From NCBI GenBank assembly GCA_017623655.1, contig JAGAON010000008.1, forward strand, positions 248,001 through 312,000: a stretch of 64,000 nucleotides of DNA, given 5' to 3'. Below are positions 17,583 to 26,852 of this stretch, one piece after another. Source of the stretch: Prevotella sp. Its GTDB lineage: Bacteria > Bacteroidota > Bacteroidia > Bacteroidales > Bacteroidaceae. The notes below the pieces were generated by a model that saw nothing but the letters and a program-made list of their open reading frames with translations, ran no database searches and was not told the origin of the DNA. Every line of letters begins with the position of its first letter. The first letter of the stretch is position 1. Made by a program: the position numbers and the translations under genes.

Positions 17583-18443
17583 TTACAGAATCCTACCGTT
17601 GAAGCGAAAGCTGAATGTCGGATAGACGGTAATCTTGGATATGGTCTTTATAATACCGCCGTCGCCGTCAACGCCTTCCTTGTCGAGAGGCAAGTCCTGT
17701 ACGTAGATGGTTGGCGTGCCCCAGAACTGACAACCAAGGTCCCATGCGAACGAGAAGCGGTGCTTGTTGGAGATGGCACGGCCTGAACCTATGCCGATAT
17801 ACGGCTTAAAGCCGTTCACCTTCAAGAAAGCTGTCGCCTGATTGCCATTAGGTCTGACAAGATAGTCACCAAGTTTCACGCCGGCAACAGGCAAACTTTC
17901 CGGAGCACCGGCAGGCAACATACCGGAAAATTCACCAGCATTGTACTTGTCCGCAATCTCATTATATGCCGTAAGTGCTTCCAACTGTTCCTGGCAATTA
18001 GTGGTATAAGCGTCGATAATTTGTGACTTGCCGGCATAGAAACCTACGGTAAGACGCCAAGCTGATGTCTTTGAAGGATAAATATCAAACAACAACTTAA
18101 AGTTATTCATGTTTATCTTTCCGTCAATAAGCACATTTCTCGGTATATCCAAGTCTTTACCGGTCACTGTTTTATAAGTGTTCTTGATAACTTGCTCATT
18201 GTTTCCATCGATATTCACGTCCACTTCTATATCTTTCACCTTTATTTCCGGCAAGAAGTTATAGCCCATCCTCGCCTGCACATACGGCGTGATGGTGGTG
18301 GCAAGGTTAATGCCTATACCGTCAAGGCCAACGCTTACGCCGGCACCGACATGGTTAAACAACTGCTTGTCGCCATCCTCCATCTGCGCAGATGCGCCTA
18401 CGGTCATGGCAAGCATACACATAGTTACAAAGTACTTTTTCAT
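17583..18443 (-). CDS. Predicted outer-membrane beta-barrel protein
   Basis: A 286-residue protein with signal peptide MKKYFVTMCMLAMTVGASAQ. Amphipathic strands alternate through the protein, for example VGAGVSVGLDGIGINLATTI and FKPYIGIGSGRAISNKHRFS, and the last strand ends FSFRFNGRIL. These fit a small barrel of the kind common in Bacteroidetes, although the C-terminus lacks a canonical terminal Phe. I do not recognise a named family. It lies 35 bp downstream of the gamma-carbonic-anhydrase-like gene on the same strand, so they may be co-transcribed. Confidence 0.7.
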   Translation of the reverse strand: MKKYFVTMCMLAMTVGASAQMEDGDKQLFNHVGAGVSVGLDGIGINLATTITPYVQARMGYNFLPEIKVKDIEVDVNIDGNNEQVIKNTYKTVTGKDLDIPRNVLIDGKINMNNFKLLFDIYPSKTSAWRLTVGFYAGKSQIIDAYTTNCQEQLEALTAYNEIADKYNAGEFSGMLPAGAPESLPVAGVKLGDYLVRPNGNQATAFLKVNGFKPYIGIGSGRAISNKHRFSFAWDLGCQFWGTPTIYVQDLPLDKEGVDGDGGIIKTISKITVYPTFSFRFNGRIL

Positions 18444-18478
18444 AATTCCGTAATTTTTGATTGTTAATTAAATGTTTA

Positions 18479-19003
18479 CTAATATTCTTCCTTATTCTCT
18501 TCCCTAAGATAATCCGCCGCATACTGCGCGTAATGCGCCGCGAAACTCTCCGCCTGTCCCGGCGCAGTCTTCTTTAAGAACTTCGCCGGCACGCCTCCCC
18601 ATATCTCATGGTTGCCAACCTTTGTGCCTCCAAGCACCAGTGCCCCGGCGGCTATAATAGCCCCTTCGCCTATGTCGGCCTTGTCAAGCACAGTGGCACC
18701 CATGCCTATCAGGCATCCCTTACGCAACGTACAGGCATGCACCGTGGCGTTATGGCCGATGGTTACATCGTCCTCCATCACCGTAGGTCCTGTGGTGTTG
18801 GTCACGTGTACGCACGCTCCGTCCTGCACGTTGCAGCGGTTGCCCATGGTCACGGGAGCCACGTCGCCCCTGACCACGGCACTGAACCAGACGGAACACT
18901 CGTCGCCCATGGTGACTTCACCCACTACTGCCGCTGTCTCACTGAAATAACAGCCCTTGCCCCACTGCGGGGTCTTTCCGTAAATTGTCTTTATTATTGC
19001 CAT
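18479..19003 (-). CDS. Gamma-carbonic anhydrase-like left-handed beta-helix protein
   Basis: A 174-residue hexapeptide-repeat protein of the gamma-CA/YrdA group. It contains VWFSAVVRGD, GNRCNVQDGACVHV, ATVHACTLRKGCLIGMGATV and GALVLGGTKV, which form a left-handed beta-helix trimer. His residues in VHVTN, IGHN and VHAC match metal-ligand positions of the family. Many YrdA-type members have no measured carbonic anhydrase activity, so function is uncertain. The start is ATG at 19003. Confidence 0.88.
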   Translation of the reverse strand: MAIIKTIYGKTPQWGKGCYFSETAAVVGEVTMGDECSVWFSAVVRGDVAPVTMGNRCNVQDGACVHVTNTTGPTVMEDDVTIGHNATVHACTLRKGCLIGMGATVLDKADIGEGAIIAAGALVLGGTKVGNHEIWGGVPAKFLKKTAPGQAESFAAHYAQYAADYLREENKEEY

Positions 19004-19133
19004 TGTTTTTATGGTTTCCTTTTCCGTAAGCCGGCAGATGCTCCCCGCCTCCGCCTTTGGTTACAATCTGAAAGCCAGACACCCTGTTTTGCTTACACTT
19101 TTTGTTAACGGCCGTTAAGGCCGCCACTGTTTT

Positions 19134-19218
19134 GCAAAAGGGTGCTGATTACAGTGTAAACAGGTGCTGATTGCATTGTAAAAAGCACCCTTTTACCGTG
19201 TAATCAGCATGCTTTCAC
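19134..19218. repeat. Phased palindromic array, 4 modules
   Basis: Modules at 19134, 19156, 19178 and 19200; spacers agt, att and cgt. The last module is degenerate (core GCATG). It lies upstream of the gamma-CA-like gene. Confidence 0.92.
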
Positions 19219-19289
19219 ATTGTAAGTTGGGGACTGTTGTTGCGCACAACGTTTTTTGTCCCTTTCCATTTTCATTATCGTTGTCCAGA

Positions 19290-19414
19290 CACCCCTCGTC
19301 GGCCTATGGCCTCCTCGCCTGCCGGCTACGGGGTGCCGATACCTTTTTCTCATACAACATCCGCATACCCAGGGCTCACGCCCTGGGCTTTAATATGTCA
19401 CCCCTTCGGGGTTC
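19290..19414 (-). repeat. Structured CCCC-element, copy c
   Basis: Minus-oriented copy with the variable hairpin GGCC-ata-GGCC and central stem CCCAGGG/CCCTGGG. It is paired with copy d in a tail-to-tail arrangement 105 bp apart. Confidence 0.8.
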
Positions 19415-19519
19415 GCCGCCTGTGTCATCAGACGTTGCATTCCGGCACGCCATATATGTGCGGATTATTACACACAAATCATGTGTTTTTTGTTTGCAGA
19501 GAATGGTCAAAACAACGGT

Positions 19520-19643
19520 GAACCCCGAAGGGGTGACACATTACAGCACAGGGCGTGAGCCCTGTGTTTTATCGCATTGGGCAACAAATTGTATTGGAAC
19601 CCCGCAGCCGGCAGGCGAGGAGGCCATAGGCCGACGAGGGGTG
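19520..19643 (+). repeat. Structured CCCC-element, copy d
   Basis: Plus-oriented copy with CACAGGG/CCCTGTG and GGCC-ata-GGCC stems. It ends 30 bp before the M64 gene stop. Confidence 0.8.
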
Positions 19644-19672
19644 TTCATACTACATTGCACGCCAACCGCACG

Positions 19673-20965
19673 TTATTCAATCTTCACCTCTATCTGTTTT
19701 ATGATTTTCGGTGCCTGCAACTGAGGTGCATCGGCCGCTGAACGTCCCTCTATATAATAAGGTATGCTCTGCGTCTTGGCCTGACTCTTGGGTCGGCTGG
19801 CCATGTATTGCGCTCTCTCCTCACGCGCAGGCTTGTCAAAGTTGTTTACGAACTCCGGAAGATTGTCGTTAAACTTCCATGAAGAGCCGTTCACCACGCG
19901 CATGATACGCTTGTATATCATGGCACGTCCGGCCACGTTGAAGTAAGGGTCATACGCCTCCGGATAGTACTTCTTGTCGGTGGTGGCGTTCATAACGCTC
20001 TTGTCCGAGCAGCGGCAGAAGCGTGTGCTGTACTCGTATGCGCCCACATGCCACTGCACATTCTCGTCTGCATACGCCGGATTCTGCGCCAAGGCGTAAA
20101 GCCAGTTGGTACTCTCTATCGGCATGACGGCATCCATCTGCCCGGCGGAAGCATTGTAGGTGGTGTTCATGAAGAATCCCGCCGCATACCCGCTTGTCCA
20201 TGCGTTGATGGCCTTCTGCTGCGGATCCACATAGTTTACCACATATTCATCGGCCAGTTTGGCAATGCCGTGTCCCACGCCCTCATGCTGTATGAGGTCG
20301 GCAAACACGTCCTTGCCCTCAAAGGTAGCGCGGGCAGGCACATAAGACAGTGACCATCCGCCCGGTATTCCGTCTGTGGCAGCCTCGTCGGCGGCAAGCA
20401 GGCTAACGCCCTTGTATGCGCTGCTGTTGAGCAACATAATGCCAAGACAGTTGTTCATGCGGGTGTTCAGTTCGTCCTTTGTGGTGATGTTATACGCCGA
20501 CATCAGTGCGGCCACGGCACAATACTGTGCGGTGATGGAGTCGCCATACACGTCAGTACCTCTTCCGGCGGCAACACTTGTGCGGAAAGCCGTGTCATGT
20601 TTCCTTGTGTCAATGCCACTATGCTTCGACGGTACGGTGACGGTCAGCACGTTAACATATCTCTCCAACGACTTCATCGGCTCCATTGAGAACAGTGCGT
20701 TCCTCGCTTCTCGCAAGGCAGAGAGATACTTTCCGTTGTCAATGTCAGCCTGAGTATATCCGTCGGCCATCAGAACCACGGTGAAGGTATTGCCCCCCTT
20801 CAATGCGCCGAAAGTGCCAAAGCTGCATTGTTGCAGCACAGTGTCCTTGTGTTCAGGCTTTACCACCGGCTCCGGCGGAGGTGTCGGGCCTGTGGAATCG
20901 TCACTGCCTGACCCGCATGATGCCATGCAGGCCAAGGCCATAAGAATAGAAATGTAATGTTTCAT
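19673..20965 (-). CDS. M64-type (IgA peptidase-like) metallopeptidase lipoprotein
   Basis: A 430-residue predicted lipoprotein: MKHYISILMALACMASCGSG with lipobox Cys. The middle contains TVVLMADGYTQADIDNGKYL and LTVTVPSKHSGIDTR, typical of the M64 family. The zinc motif is LIQHEGVGHGIAKLADEY: it reads HE-GVG-H, one residue longer than a standard HEXXH. Downstream ADEY supplies an acidic residue. I start at ATG 20965 because the upstream 25 codons lack a signal sequence. It is surface-exposed or periplasmic; the substrate is unknown. Confidence 0.82.
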   Translation of the reverse strand: MKHYISILMALACMASCGSGSDDSTGPTPPPEPVVKPEHKDTVLQQCSFGTFGALKGGNTFTVVLMADGYTQADIDNGKYLSALREARNALFSMEPMKSLERYVNVLTVTVPSKHSGIDTRKHDTAFRTSVAAGRGTDVYGDSITAQYCAVAALMSAYNITTKDELNTRMNNCLGIMLLNSSAYKGVSLLAADEAATDGIPGGWSLSYVPARATFEGKDVFADLIQHEGVGHGIAKLADEYVVNYVDPQQKAINAWTSGYAAGFFMNTTYNASAGQMDAVMPIESTNWLYALAQNPAYADENVQWHVGAYEYSTRFCRCSDKSVMNATTDKKYYPEAYDPYFNVAGRAMIYKRIMRVVNGSSWKFNDNLPEFVNNFDKPAREERAQYMASRPKSQAKTQSIPYYIEGRSAADAPQLQAPKIIKQIEVKIE

Positions 20966-21064
20966 ACTGATATTTTTTAGGCAACGCCGTATCTTTTCCC
21001 AAGGAAAAGTACACGGGCGACGCCGTGTTACATAATTCATACTGTCTGCAAAACGGCCGCGTCT

Positions 21065-21709
21065 TCACGTCATGCCGTCTTCTTTCCGCCGTCTTACCGC
21101 CACAGTCCATGCGTAACCCCGTTCCCGGCAACAGCGGCTTTGCAGCGAAACGCCGTCCATGCGGCCGGATTCCAGCACTGTCTTCATGTCATCCGTGATG
21201 CCTTCGCCGGTCAGTTTCAGCAACGCTTCCTTCCTTGTCCACAGCAAAGTGAACTCAGTGTCGGAATCATCGGCCGCAACGATGCGCCTGTTCTCGGCCT
21301 CGCTCATGCAGTATTCGGCCAGCCGCGGCGTGTAACGGCCTGTGCATTCCACGTCAATGCCCACCTCCCCCTCGTCGCTTACGATGCAGGCTATGGCACG
21401 CTTGCAGTGGGAGAGGTTGAAGTGTAGCCCGAGATTCCGCCCCTTTTCCGTGTCGCCGTCACTGCCGCAGGGGAACACCAGCACCGGTTTGCCGTGCTCG
21501 CGCCTCTCGAAACGCGGCCGTTGCGTTATGCCGAAAGAGCGTTCCAGTATGTCGCACAGCAACAGATATGACAGGCAACACTCCCTGCGTCCCCGCTCAA
21601 GACGGAACTTCCGGGCCTCCTCACGCCGCCACTGCGGCAACGTAAGCATTAGTTCCGCCAACTCGTCGCTATCCAACGACGGAAGGTCTATGATGCGGTA
21701 GTCAGTCAT
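21065..21709 (-). CDS. 4'-phosphopantetheinyl transferase
   Basis: A 214-residue Sfp-type enzyme that transfers phosphopantetheine from CoA to a carrier-protein serine. It shows LGLHFNLSHCKRAIACIVS, EVGIDVE (Mg-binding Asp/Glu) and LLWTRKEALLKLTGEGI, the three family motifs. The start is ATG 21709 (MTDYRIIDL). It is divergent from fabI, so it may serve fatty-acid or polyketide-type carrier proteins, though the neighbourhood gives no specific partner. Confidence 0.9.
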   Translation of the reverse strand: MTDYRIIDLPSLDSDELAELMLTLPQWRREEARKFRLERGRRECCLSYLLLCDILERSFGITQRPRFERREHGKPVLVFPCGSDGDTEKGRNLGLHFNLSHCKRAIACIVSDEGEVGIDVECTGRYTPRLAEYCMSEAENRRIVAADDSDTEFTLLWTRKEALLKLTGEGITDDMKTVLESGRMDGVSLQSRCCRERGYAWTVAVRRRKEDGMT

Positions 21710-21798
21710 TTTCAATGCCCAAAGGTAAAAAAAGTTTTTCTCTTCCCGCACAAATAAAATAAGATTTTAACGGAATTGTTATTTTTTCTTATCTTTTG

Positions 21799-21830
21799 TT
21801 GCGTATTTCATGCGATATTTGTAACTTTGC
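21799..21830 (+). promoter_or_regulatory. Promoter of fabI
   Basis: TTG at 21799-21801, a 20-bp spacer and TAACTTTGC at 21822-21830, about 80 bp upstream of the fabI ATG. Confidence 0.75.
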
Positions 21831-21912
21831 AACTGATTAGTCGCATGGTAGTAGGGTGAGAGAAGACACCATACCACCGGACAACAATACAACAAAACAA
21901 TAAGAAAGACAA

Positions 21913-22773
21913 ATGGCTTACAATTTACTTAAAGGCAAGAGAGGCATCATCTTCGGTGCGCTCAACGACCAGTCCATAGCATGGAAAGTGGCAGAACGCG
22001 CAGTGGAGGAAGGTGCACGGATAGTGTTGACCAACACCGCCGTGGCCTGTCGTATGGGAACAATAGACGAATTGGCCAAGAAGACCGACGCCGTCATAAT
22101 CCCCGCCGACGCTACCAGCGTGGCAGACCTTGAGAATCTCTTTGTAGAAGCACAGAAGGCATTGGGCGGAAAGATAGACTTCGTGCTGCACTCATGCGCC
22201 ATGTCTGTCAATATGCGCAAGAAACGCACTTACGATGACCTTGACTATGGTTTTCTGGACAAGACACTTGACATATCGGCCATATCTTTCCACAAAATGA
22301 TACAGGTGGCAAAGAAGCTGGACGCAATAGCGGACTGCGGCTCAATCCTTGCTCTTACTTATGTAGCCAGCCACAGAACGTTCTTCGGTTACAATGACAT
22401 GGCCGACGCAAAGGCGCTTCTGGAATCAATAGCACGCAGCTTCGGCTACATATACGGCCGCGAAAAGGGAGTGCGCGTGAACTGCATCTCACAGTCACCG
22501 ACCATGACCACCGCCGGTTCCGGCATCAAGGGCTTCGACGGTATGCTCGACTATGCCGACCGTATGTCACCGCTCGGCAACGCATCGGCGGACGAGTGTG
22601 CGGACTACTGCATCGTGATGTTCTCTGATTTGACTAAGAAGGTGACCATGCAGACACTGTTCCACGACGGCGGTTTCTCCAACATGGGCATGTCATTGCG
22701 CGGCATGACGCAGTACAACAAGAGCTTCATACCGGAGAATACGGACGAGACAGGCAAGATAATTTACGGATAA
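21913..22773 (+). CDS. fabI: Enoyl-[acyl-carrier-protein] reductase (NADH)
   Basis: Completes each fatty-acid elongation cycle by reducing enoyl-ACP. The 286-residue SDR protein has the FabI-type cofactor segment GKRGIIFGALNDQSIAWKVA, DFVLHSCAMS, ILALTYVASHRTFFGYNDM (catalytic Tyr) and DAKALLESIARSFGYIYG with the following Lys of the active site. Length is typical. It is followed 109 bp later by the PurF paralogue; the gap is filled by an AACC/GGTT inverted repeat. Confidence 0.94.
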   Translation: MAYNLLKGKRGIIFGALNDQSIAWKVAERAVEEGARIVLTNTAVACRMGTIDELAKKTDAVIIPADATSVADLENLFVEAQKALGGKIDFVLHSCAMSVNMRKKRTYDDLDYGFLDKTLDISAISFHKMIQVAKKLDAIADCGSILALTYVASHRTFFGYNDMADAKALLESIARSFGYIYGREKGVRVNCISQSPTMTTAGSGIKGFDGMLDYADRMSPLGNASADECADYCIVMFSDLTKKVTMQTLFHDGGFSNMGMSLRGMTQYNKSFIPENTDETGKIIYG

Positions 22774-22779
22774 ACGGAG

Positions 22780-22877
22780 ATTGTAGGTTATAGGTTGTAA
22801 GGTTACAGGTCACTTCGTCCCTCCGAAAAGCCTGCAACCCAAAACCTGAGAACCTACAACCTGCAACCTACAACCAA
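22780..22877. repeat. AACC/GGTT inverted repeat between fabI and the PurF paralogue
   Basis: The left side TTGTAGGTTATAGGTTGTAA is nearly complementary to the right side CTACAACCTGCAACCTACAA, giving a long hairpin that ends 5 bp before the start codon. Confidence 0.75.
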
Positions 22878-22882
22878 CTACA

Positions 22883-24349
22883 ATGGGAGGCTTTTTCGGA
22901 ACCATTTCACACAAAAAATGTGTCACTGACCTTTTCTACGGCACTGACTACCAGTCACACCTCGGCACACGCCGGGGGGGATTGGCCACCTACAACAAGG
23001 AAACAGGCTTCGTAAGACGCATACACAAGCTGGAAAACAGTTACTTCCGCTCACAGTTTGAGAACGGACTGGACCAGTTTGACGGCACAAGCGGCATCGG
23101 AATAATAAGCGATACCGACGCGCAGCCAATGCTGTATAACTCACATCTCGGCAGATTCGCGCTGGTAACGGTAGCCAAAATCAACAACAAGGAAGAGATA
23201 GCACAGCAGTTGCTGAGCGAGAACATGCACCTGTCAGAGTTCTCTTCGGGCAAGATTAACCAGACAGAGCTGGTCGGCCTGCTGATACTCAAGGGCAAAA
23301 CATTCGTCGAAGGCATAGAGAACGTATATCAAACGGTAAAGGGTTCATGCTCAATGCTGCTGCTTACGGAAGACGGAATAATCGCGGCACGCGACTTCTG
23401 GGGGCGGACACCTATAATAATAGGCAGGAAAGACGGGGCAATGGCAGCCACATCAGAATCCACTGCGTTCCCGAACCTCGACTATGAAACGACACATTTC
23501 GTCGGTCCCGGCGAGATAGTACGCCTCCGTGCGGACGGTATGGAGGTGTTGCGCAAGGCAGAAGAGCACATGCAGGTATGCTCATTCCTGTGGATATACT
23601 ACGGTTTCCCGACGTCTTTCTATGAAGGCAAGAACGTGGAAAAGATGCGATACGAGACCGGACGGGTGATGGGCGAGGAAGACGAGACCGAGGTTGACAA
23701 CGCAGGCGGCATCCCCGACTCAGGCCTTGGCATGGCTACCGGATATGCGGCAGGCCATAAAGTGCCTTACCAACGCTGCATTTCAAAATATACTCCCACA
23801 TGGCCTCGCAGCTTTATGCCTACAAATCAGGAGATGCGCAACCTCGTGGCGAAGATGAAACTGATACCGAACCAGTCGATGCTGAAAGGCAAACGCTGCC
23901 TGTTCTGCGACGATTCCATCGTAAGAGGCACGCAGTTGAGGGAGAACACGGAAGCACTCAAGAACCTCGGGGCAAAGGAAGTGCACATGCGCATAGCCTG
24001 TCCGCCACTGATATGGGGCTGTCCTTTCATCAATTTCTCAGCCTCCAAGAGCGAGATGGAGCTGATAACACGCCGCGTCATCCATGACCTTGAAACGCAT
24101 TCTGGCCACACTACCCGCCTTGACGAGGCCGACAAAGTGAAGTGTGCCGACATACCCGAAGAGCGGTTAAAGGCGTATGCCACCACGGACTCGCCCGAAT
24201 ACAAGGCCATGGTGGCCGAGATAGCGAAGCGTCTGAACCTCGACTCGCTGAAATTCAGCAAGATTGACACCATTATAAAAGCCATAGGATTACCGAAATG
24301 CAAGGTCTGCACCCACTGTTTCGACGGCAGTTCGGCGCACACTTTGTAA
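22883..24349 (+). CDS. PurF-like amidophosphoribosyltransferase paralogue without the N-terminal Cys
   Basis: A 488-residue two-domain protein: N-terminal Ntn-type glutamine amidotransferase domain (about 1-230, SHLGTRRGGLATY, GIGIISDTDAQP, ARDFWGRTPI) and phosphoribosyltransferase domain with the PRPP motif CLFCDDSIVRGTQ. The C-terminal PKCKVCTHCFDGSS recalls Fe-S cysteines of B. subtilis-type PurF. The protein begins MGGFFG: PurF enzymes use a processed N-terminal Cys as glutaminase nucleophile, and here Gly stands in that place. It may use ammonia, or have another role. The same MGGFFG start is known to me from other Bacteroidetes. Confidence 0.85.
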   Translation: MGGFFGTISHKKCVTDLFYGTDYQSHLGTRRGGLATYNKETGFVRRIHKLENSYFRSQFENGLDQFDGTSGIGIISDTDAQPMLYNSHLGRFALVTVAKINNKEEIAQQLLSENMHLSEFSSGKINQTELVGLLILKGKTFVEGIENVYQTVKGSCSMLLLTEDGIIAARDFWGRTPIIIGRKDGAMAATSESTAFPNLDYETTHFVGPGEIVRLRADGMEVLRKAEEHMQVCSFLWIYYGFPTSFYEGKNVEKMRYETGRVMGEEDETEVDNAGGIPDSGLGMATGYAAGHKVPYQRCISKYTPTWPRSFMPTNQEMRNLVAKMKLIPNQSMLKGKRCLFCDDSIVRGTQLRENTEALKNLGAKEVHMRIACPPLIWGCPFINFSASKSEMELITRRVIHDLETHSGHTTRLDEADKVKCADIPEERLKAYATTDSPEYKAMVAEIAKRLNLDSLKFSKIDTIIKAIGLPKCKVCTHCFDGSSAHTL

Positions 24350-24373
24350 AGCATAACATCCCGCCGCACAATA

Positions 24374-24422
24374 ACCGGCACGCCAAGGCACGGAAATCCC
24401 GATGCCCGCGTGCCGGTTTTTT
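24374..24422 (+). terminator. Terminator after the PurF paralogue
   Basis: CCGGCACGC pairs with GCGTGCCGG and is followed by six T. Confidence 0.85.
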
Positions 24423-24492
24423 CGTACTCATCCGCCAACGCACATCCGGCTTTCCCCATCTGTGTAAAAAACAGTCCGTTACGATTCCCTCT

Positions 24493-24577
24493 GCAATCAG
24501 CACCTGATTACATTGTAATCAGCACCTAATCACACGGTAATCAGCACCTGATCGCGAGACAATCAGCACCCTTTTAC
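24493..24577. repeat. Phased palindromic array, 4 modules
   Basis: Modules at 24493, 24515, 24537 and 24559; spacers att, acg and gag. All four cores are GCACC, so every module has the same orientation. It lies between co-directional genes. Confidence 0.93.
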
Positions 24578-24631
24578 AGAGCGGCCCGTTACAAACGTCT
24601 TTTTAACATCTACCAACCCCATATAACAACT

Positions 24632-26698
24632 ATGCCCAAACACCTCCTGACCATATGCCTTTTGCTCGCCTGCCGCCTCATCTCGGCGGCACAGGCATAT
24701 CGTCCCGTCACGCTGGAGCAACTCCCCCTCGTAGGTGTCAACGCCATATTGCAGGACAGGGAAGGCTACATCTGGTACGCAATGACCGAGGGAGGGCTAT
24801 GCAGAGACAACGGTTACCAAGTCGATATATTCCGCAATGACAAGACAAACACCCACCGTCTCGGCCACAGCAACGGCGTATTAAGCATCTGCGAGACCGC
24901 AAACGGCGACATTTGTTTAGGCACAAGAGAGAACATCTACCTGCTCCGGAAGAGCGATTACAGCATCATCCCGCTGGACACCACCATCCGTAAAGGGAAG
25001 GTAAGGCACATTTTCAACGGCAGAAACGGCGACATCATAGCGCAAACCGGCAGCGGATGGTGCAGGTTTGACAAGCATGGGCGGCGCATAACAGACGTTA
25101 CGGAAGTGCATATTTTGCGTGACATCGCTCCTTCCGACACCATTCCGCGCAATAAATTCAGCGACCGCCTCGGACATTTGTGGCGCATCACCAACTCTGA
25201 ACCGGCCATAGAACCGGGCAACAACCACGCCATCAGGCGGCTGCCTCCATCACCTTACGACACCGGCAAGATGAAACTGTGCCGCGACGGCAAGGGATTC
25301 ACATACCAAGGCGACACGGACGGCATAACGATCACAGCCACCTCCTCAGGAAAACACGTCGCAAGGCTTGACGGACTGAGCAATATCCGTCAAGCGGTGC
25401 CGCGTCATGACGGCGGAATATACTTCATATCGGCACACGACGCCCTTGCCACCTGCACCCCAAACGGAACAGTTACCAGCCTTGTCAAGGGCGGAGAGAG
25501 CAAGACCTTGGCCGTAGCGGCCGACGGTTCCGTATGGATTGGCGGCTGGCACGGCGAAATATGGCGATACGACAAAGGCGGGAAACGCCTGATACTTGAC
25601 GACATGGCAAGCATATCCGGCAGCGATCCCGTAGAAGGCATAGCCGCCGACAAACACAACCGCCTATGGATTGTCACCGACAAAAGCATCAAAATCTATG
25701 ACATCACAAACCGTTCATACCGCCTTATAACCACCCGCAACCCCTCAGCCGCCGTAAAACAGTTCTTTGCAATAGAGGCATCAGGCGATAGTATCATCGC
25801 ATACGGAAAGGCGGGAAACCTCCACATAAAGGTGACACCGGACTCCTCACTGCCAAAAACGGCCATAACGATGACCAACATCATCACCGACGGCCGCAAC
25901 ACACCGCTGCCACCACACACCACAGAGGTGTCTGTCATGCCGGAGACAGAGAGCGTCGAGCTGCTGTTCTCCACCTTCGACCATCTCAACGCGACCGACC
26001 TCGTGATGTCATACCGCATCAACAACGGCGAATGGCATGACCTCACGGCCGGCAACAACCGCATATCCTTCCAGCAACCACATAAAGGCAAATACACAAT
26101 CGAGGTGCGCTTCACCGGCTCCGCCTGCCAGAACGGAGGCACACAAACCTTCGTTCTCCACCGTATGCCGGCATGGTGGGAGACGTGGTGGGCATACATC
26201 ATATACGCACTGCTCGGCATCTGCGCCGCGATAGGCATCGACCGGATATACATCAGCTACCGCAACACCCGGCGCAGACTGCGCGAATTGCAGGCAAAGC
26301 TGGACGGATTCATGCGTGACAGGACGCAGACGGTGAACCAGCTGCCATCGTCCATCGCCACGAACGACGCCGACCAGGCGTTCATAGAGAAAGCCATGAC
26401 AATGGTGGAGCAACATATCAGCGATGAGGACTATGACGTGGCAAAGTTCGCCAAGGACCTTTGCATGAGCCGCGCAACGCTTTACCGTATGTTCTCAAGC
26501 ACCACCGGGCAGAAGCCTTTGGAGTTCATCAGGACCATAAGACTGAAAAAGGCCGAGGAAATGCTGCGCAAAAACCACGGCATGACGGTAGAGAGCGTGG
26601 CGGCAATGACCGGCTTCGCCTCCGCAAGCAATTTCTCCAAACGCTTCAAAGAGATGTTCGGCATCACGCCAAGCGAGGCAAGAGCCACCGCAGAATAA
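24632..26698 (+). CDS. Membrane-spanning one-component regulator: propeller sensor fused to AraC HTH
   Basis: A 688-residue protein. Signal peptide (about 1-20) precedes two-component-regulator-type propeller repeats (about 25-400, for example ILQDREGYIWYAMTEGGLCR and GSVWIGGWHGEIWRY) and a Y_Y_Y-like Ig domain (about 430-510, VMSYRINNGEWHDL). One membrane helix follows (about 516-540), then a cytosolic AraC-family DNA-binding domain (about 585-685, YDVAKFAKDLCMSRATLYRM and GFASASNFSKRFKEMFG). It resembles hybrid two-component systems of Bacteroidetes, but the histidine kinase and receiver domains are absent. It probably senses a glycan in the periplasm and regulates the glycosidase gene downstream. 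Confidence 0.88.
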   Translation: MPKHLLTICLLLACRLISAAQAYRPVTLEQLPLVGVNAILQDREGYIWYAMTEGGLCRDNGYQVDIFRNDKTNTHRLGHSNGVLSICETANGDICLGTRENIYLLRKSDYSIIPLDTTIRKGKVRHIFNGRNGDIIAQTGSGWCRFDKHGRRITDVTEVHILRDIAPSDTIPRNKFSDRLGHLWRITNSEPAIEPGNNHAIRRLPPSPYDTGKMKLCRDGKGFTYQGDTDGITITATSSGKHVARLDGLSNIRQAVPRHDGGIYFISAHDALATCTPNGTVTSLVKGGESKTLAVAADGSVWIGGWHGEIWRYDKGGKRLILDDMASISGSDPVEGIAADKHNRLWIVTDKSIKIYDITNRSYRLITTRNPSAAVKQFFAIEASGDSIIAYGKAGNLHIKVTPDSSLPKTAITMTNIITDGRNTPLPPHTTEVSVMPETESVELLFSTFDHLNATDLVMSYRINNGEWHDLTAGNNRISFQQPHKGKYTIEVRFTGSACQNGGTQTFVLHRMPAWWETWWAYIIYALLGICAAIGIDRIYISYRNTRRRLRELQAKLDGFMRDRTQTVNQLPSSIATNDADQAFIEKAMTMVEQHISDEDYDVAKFAKDLCMSRATLYRMFSSTTGQKPLEFIRTIRLKKAEEMLRKNHGMTVESVAAMTGFASASNFSKRFKEMFGITPSEARATAE

Positions 26699-26803
26699 GC
26701 CATCCCACGCCCGTTTGTCTTAAAGAAACGCGGAAAAACACTCGTCAAGACAAACAAGCATGACATTGAGACAAACGGACAAGGCAGAGTGTAAGCAGGT
26801 TAG

Positions 26804-26812
26804 TAACTTTGC
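26804..26812 (+). promoter_or_regulatory. -7 box for the propeller glycosidase gene
   Basis: TAACTTTGC about 40 bp upstream of the 26853 start. No clear -33 TTG, consistent with dependence on an activator such as the AraC protein just upstream. Confidence 0.65.
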
Positions 26813-26852
26813 AACCGATTTCAGTTACTAACCCAAATAAACGAAAAAGACA

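Noticed and set aside
19209-19724. 171-codon frame between the gamma-CA-like and M64 genes
   Set aside because: It lies in copies c and d of the structured element and overlaps the M64 C-terminus; no protein-like features.
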